This document shows, one piece after another, positions 5,467 through 5,652 of a stretch of 5,652 nt of DNA. This stretch comes from Syntrophomonas sp. UBA4911 (GTDB taxonomy: Bacteria > Bacillota > Syntrophomonadia > Syntrophomonadales > Syntrophomonadaceae): positions 1 through 5,652 of the forward strand of contig DHCD01000108.1 of assembly GCA_002398105.1 (NCBI GenBank), in the 5' to 3' direction. Each line of letters starts with the position of its first letter. Position 1 is the stretch's first letter. The notes under the pieces are model-generated. The model was not told the DNA's origin. It ran no database searches and saw nothing but the letters and a program-made list of their open reading frames with translations. A program made the position numbers and the translations under genes.

Positions 5467-5483
5467 TGAACGTTGGGTGTTCA
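5467..5483. other. Small inverted repeat downstream of the methyltransferase
   Basis: TGAAC (5467-5471) and GTTCA (5479-5483) form a five-bp stem with a seven-base loop, 32 bases after the methyltransferase stop. AGGAGGGG follows directly (5483-5490), so the stem could overlap and mask a ribosome binding site. That site is 18 bases from the next ATG (5509), too far to serve it well. Confidence 0.2.
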
Positions 5484-5508
5484 GGAGGGGAAAGGTTCTG
5501 ACTGTTAA

Positions 5509-5652
5509 ATGAACCGCCGCATGGCCATATTTTGGCCGCAAAAGATTATCTGCCACAACTGCGGTTTTTTATTACCGCAGGGTACATTTCTTTGTAATTT
5601 ACACTACTTGTGTAGGATAGATTCTGTATTTTCAAGGTCTAAAGCGCCTTTC
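5509..5652 (+). CDS. Possible small CxxC protein, start only, cut by window end
   Basis: From the ATG at 5509 the frame stays open for 48 codons to the window edge and begins MNRRMAIFWPQKIICHNCGF. The CHNCG pair of cysteines near the N-terminus is like the first knuckle of small zinc-ribbon membrane proteins, which often start with a short basic stretch before C..CG. The later residues (GTFLCNLHYLC, then VFSRSKAPF) fit such a family only loosely, and a frameshift is possible. No ribosome binding site stands at normal distance: AGGAGGGG ends 18 bases upstream and AAAGG ends 13 bases upstream. Several inverted repeats run through the same bases. The frame may be a decayed gene or chance. Confidence 0.3.
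   Translation, partial: MNRRMAIFWPQKIICHNCGFLLPQGTFLCNLHYLCRIDSVFSRSKAPF
5523..5580 (+). terminator. Cluster of inverted repeats with T-run, candidate terminator after the methyltransferase
   Basis: Three overlapping stems are visible. GGCCA (5523-5527) pairs with TGGCC (5533-5537). CCGCA (5536-5540) pairs with TGCGG (5560-5564), directly followed by six T's (5565-5570), which is the terminator arrangement. CTGCGGT (5559-5565) also pairs with ACCGCAG (5574-5580) around the T-run. A longer stem, AACCGC (5512-5517) with GCGGTT (5561-5566), is possible too. The loop of the second stem is long (19 bases), so efficiency is doubtful. The cluster conflicts with the small open frame that starts at 5509. 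Confidence 0.45.

Noticed and set aside
1..5652. A CRISPR array, tRNA or rRNA gene, toxin-antitoxin pair or known defence system
   Set aside because: The only regular repeats are coding propeller units and one pair of 15-mers. No cloverleaf or rRNA-like sequence, and no nuclease, Cas or toxin motif, is visible.

Overview
The window looks like a chromosomal accessory region of a low-GC-type Gram-positive bacterium (Firmicutes: Clostridia, Negativicutes or Bacilli; I cannot place it more finely). The reasons are a surface protein with three C-terminal SLH domains, strong AAAGGAGG-type ribosome binding sites, compact hairpin-plus-T terminators, and an AraC/GyrI-type regulator of a kind common in these bacteria.

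Layout. Positions 1-75 (minus strand) hold what looks like the first codons of an EamA/DMT-type membrane transporter. It has a good ribosome binding site, but its frame breaks after about 20 codons. Ahead of it on the same strand lie a promoter-like pair (170-198) and an intrinsic-terminator hairpin (96-133), so its short leader could act as an attenuator. Positions 199-390 contain nothing I can defend. Positions 391-672 (plus) are the C-terminal part of a GrpB-family protein, with no N-terminal half and an in-frame TAG: a gene remnant. An AT-rich intergenic stretch with a 9-bp inverted repeat precedes a complete AraC-type regulator with a GyrI-like effector domain (787-1662), closed by an intrinsic terminator (1685-1712).

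Positions 1713-2065 are non-coding. They carry a 15-bp direct repeat that may be the decayed end of an insertion sequence, a TATAAT box, a small hairpin and a 14-bp perfect palindrome. The palindrome sits just ahead of the largest gene (2066-4633). That gene encodes an 855-residue exported protein: signal peptide, seven 45-50-residue repeats (probably a seven-bladed beta-propeller), two or three Ig/FN3-like modules, a Pro-Glu linker and three SLH domains for cell-wall attachment. After a structured gap comes a 209-residue class I SAM-dependent methyltransferase (4806-5435). The window ends in a small open frame with a CxxC motif (5509-5652, cut by the edge), which overlaps several inverted repeats that could instead be a terminator.

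How the parts fit. I see no multi-gene system. The three intact genes have their own leaders and differ visibly in base composition: the regulator is AT-rich, the SLH gene is GC-rich at third positions, and the methyltransferase is in between. With the two gene remnants and the possible IS end, this suggests a mosaic assembled by transfer and decay rather than a functional operon. The points most worth a second look are the internal start site in the regulator, the seven-repeat SLH protein with recently duplicated repeats, and the attenuator-like leader on the minus strand.
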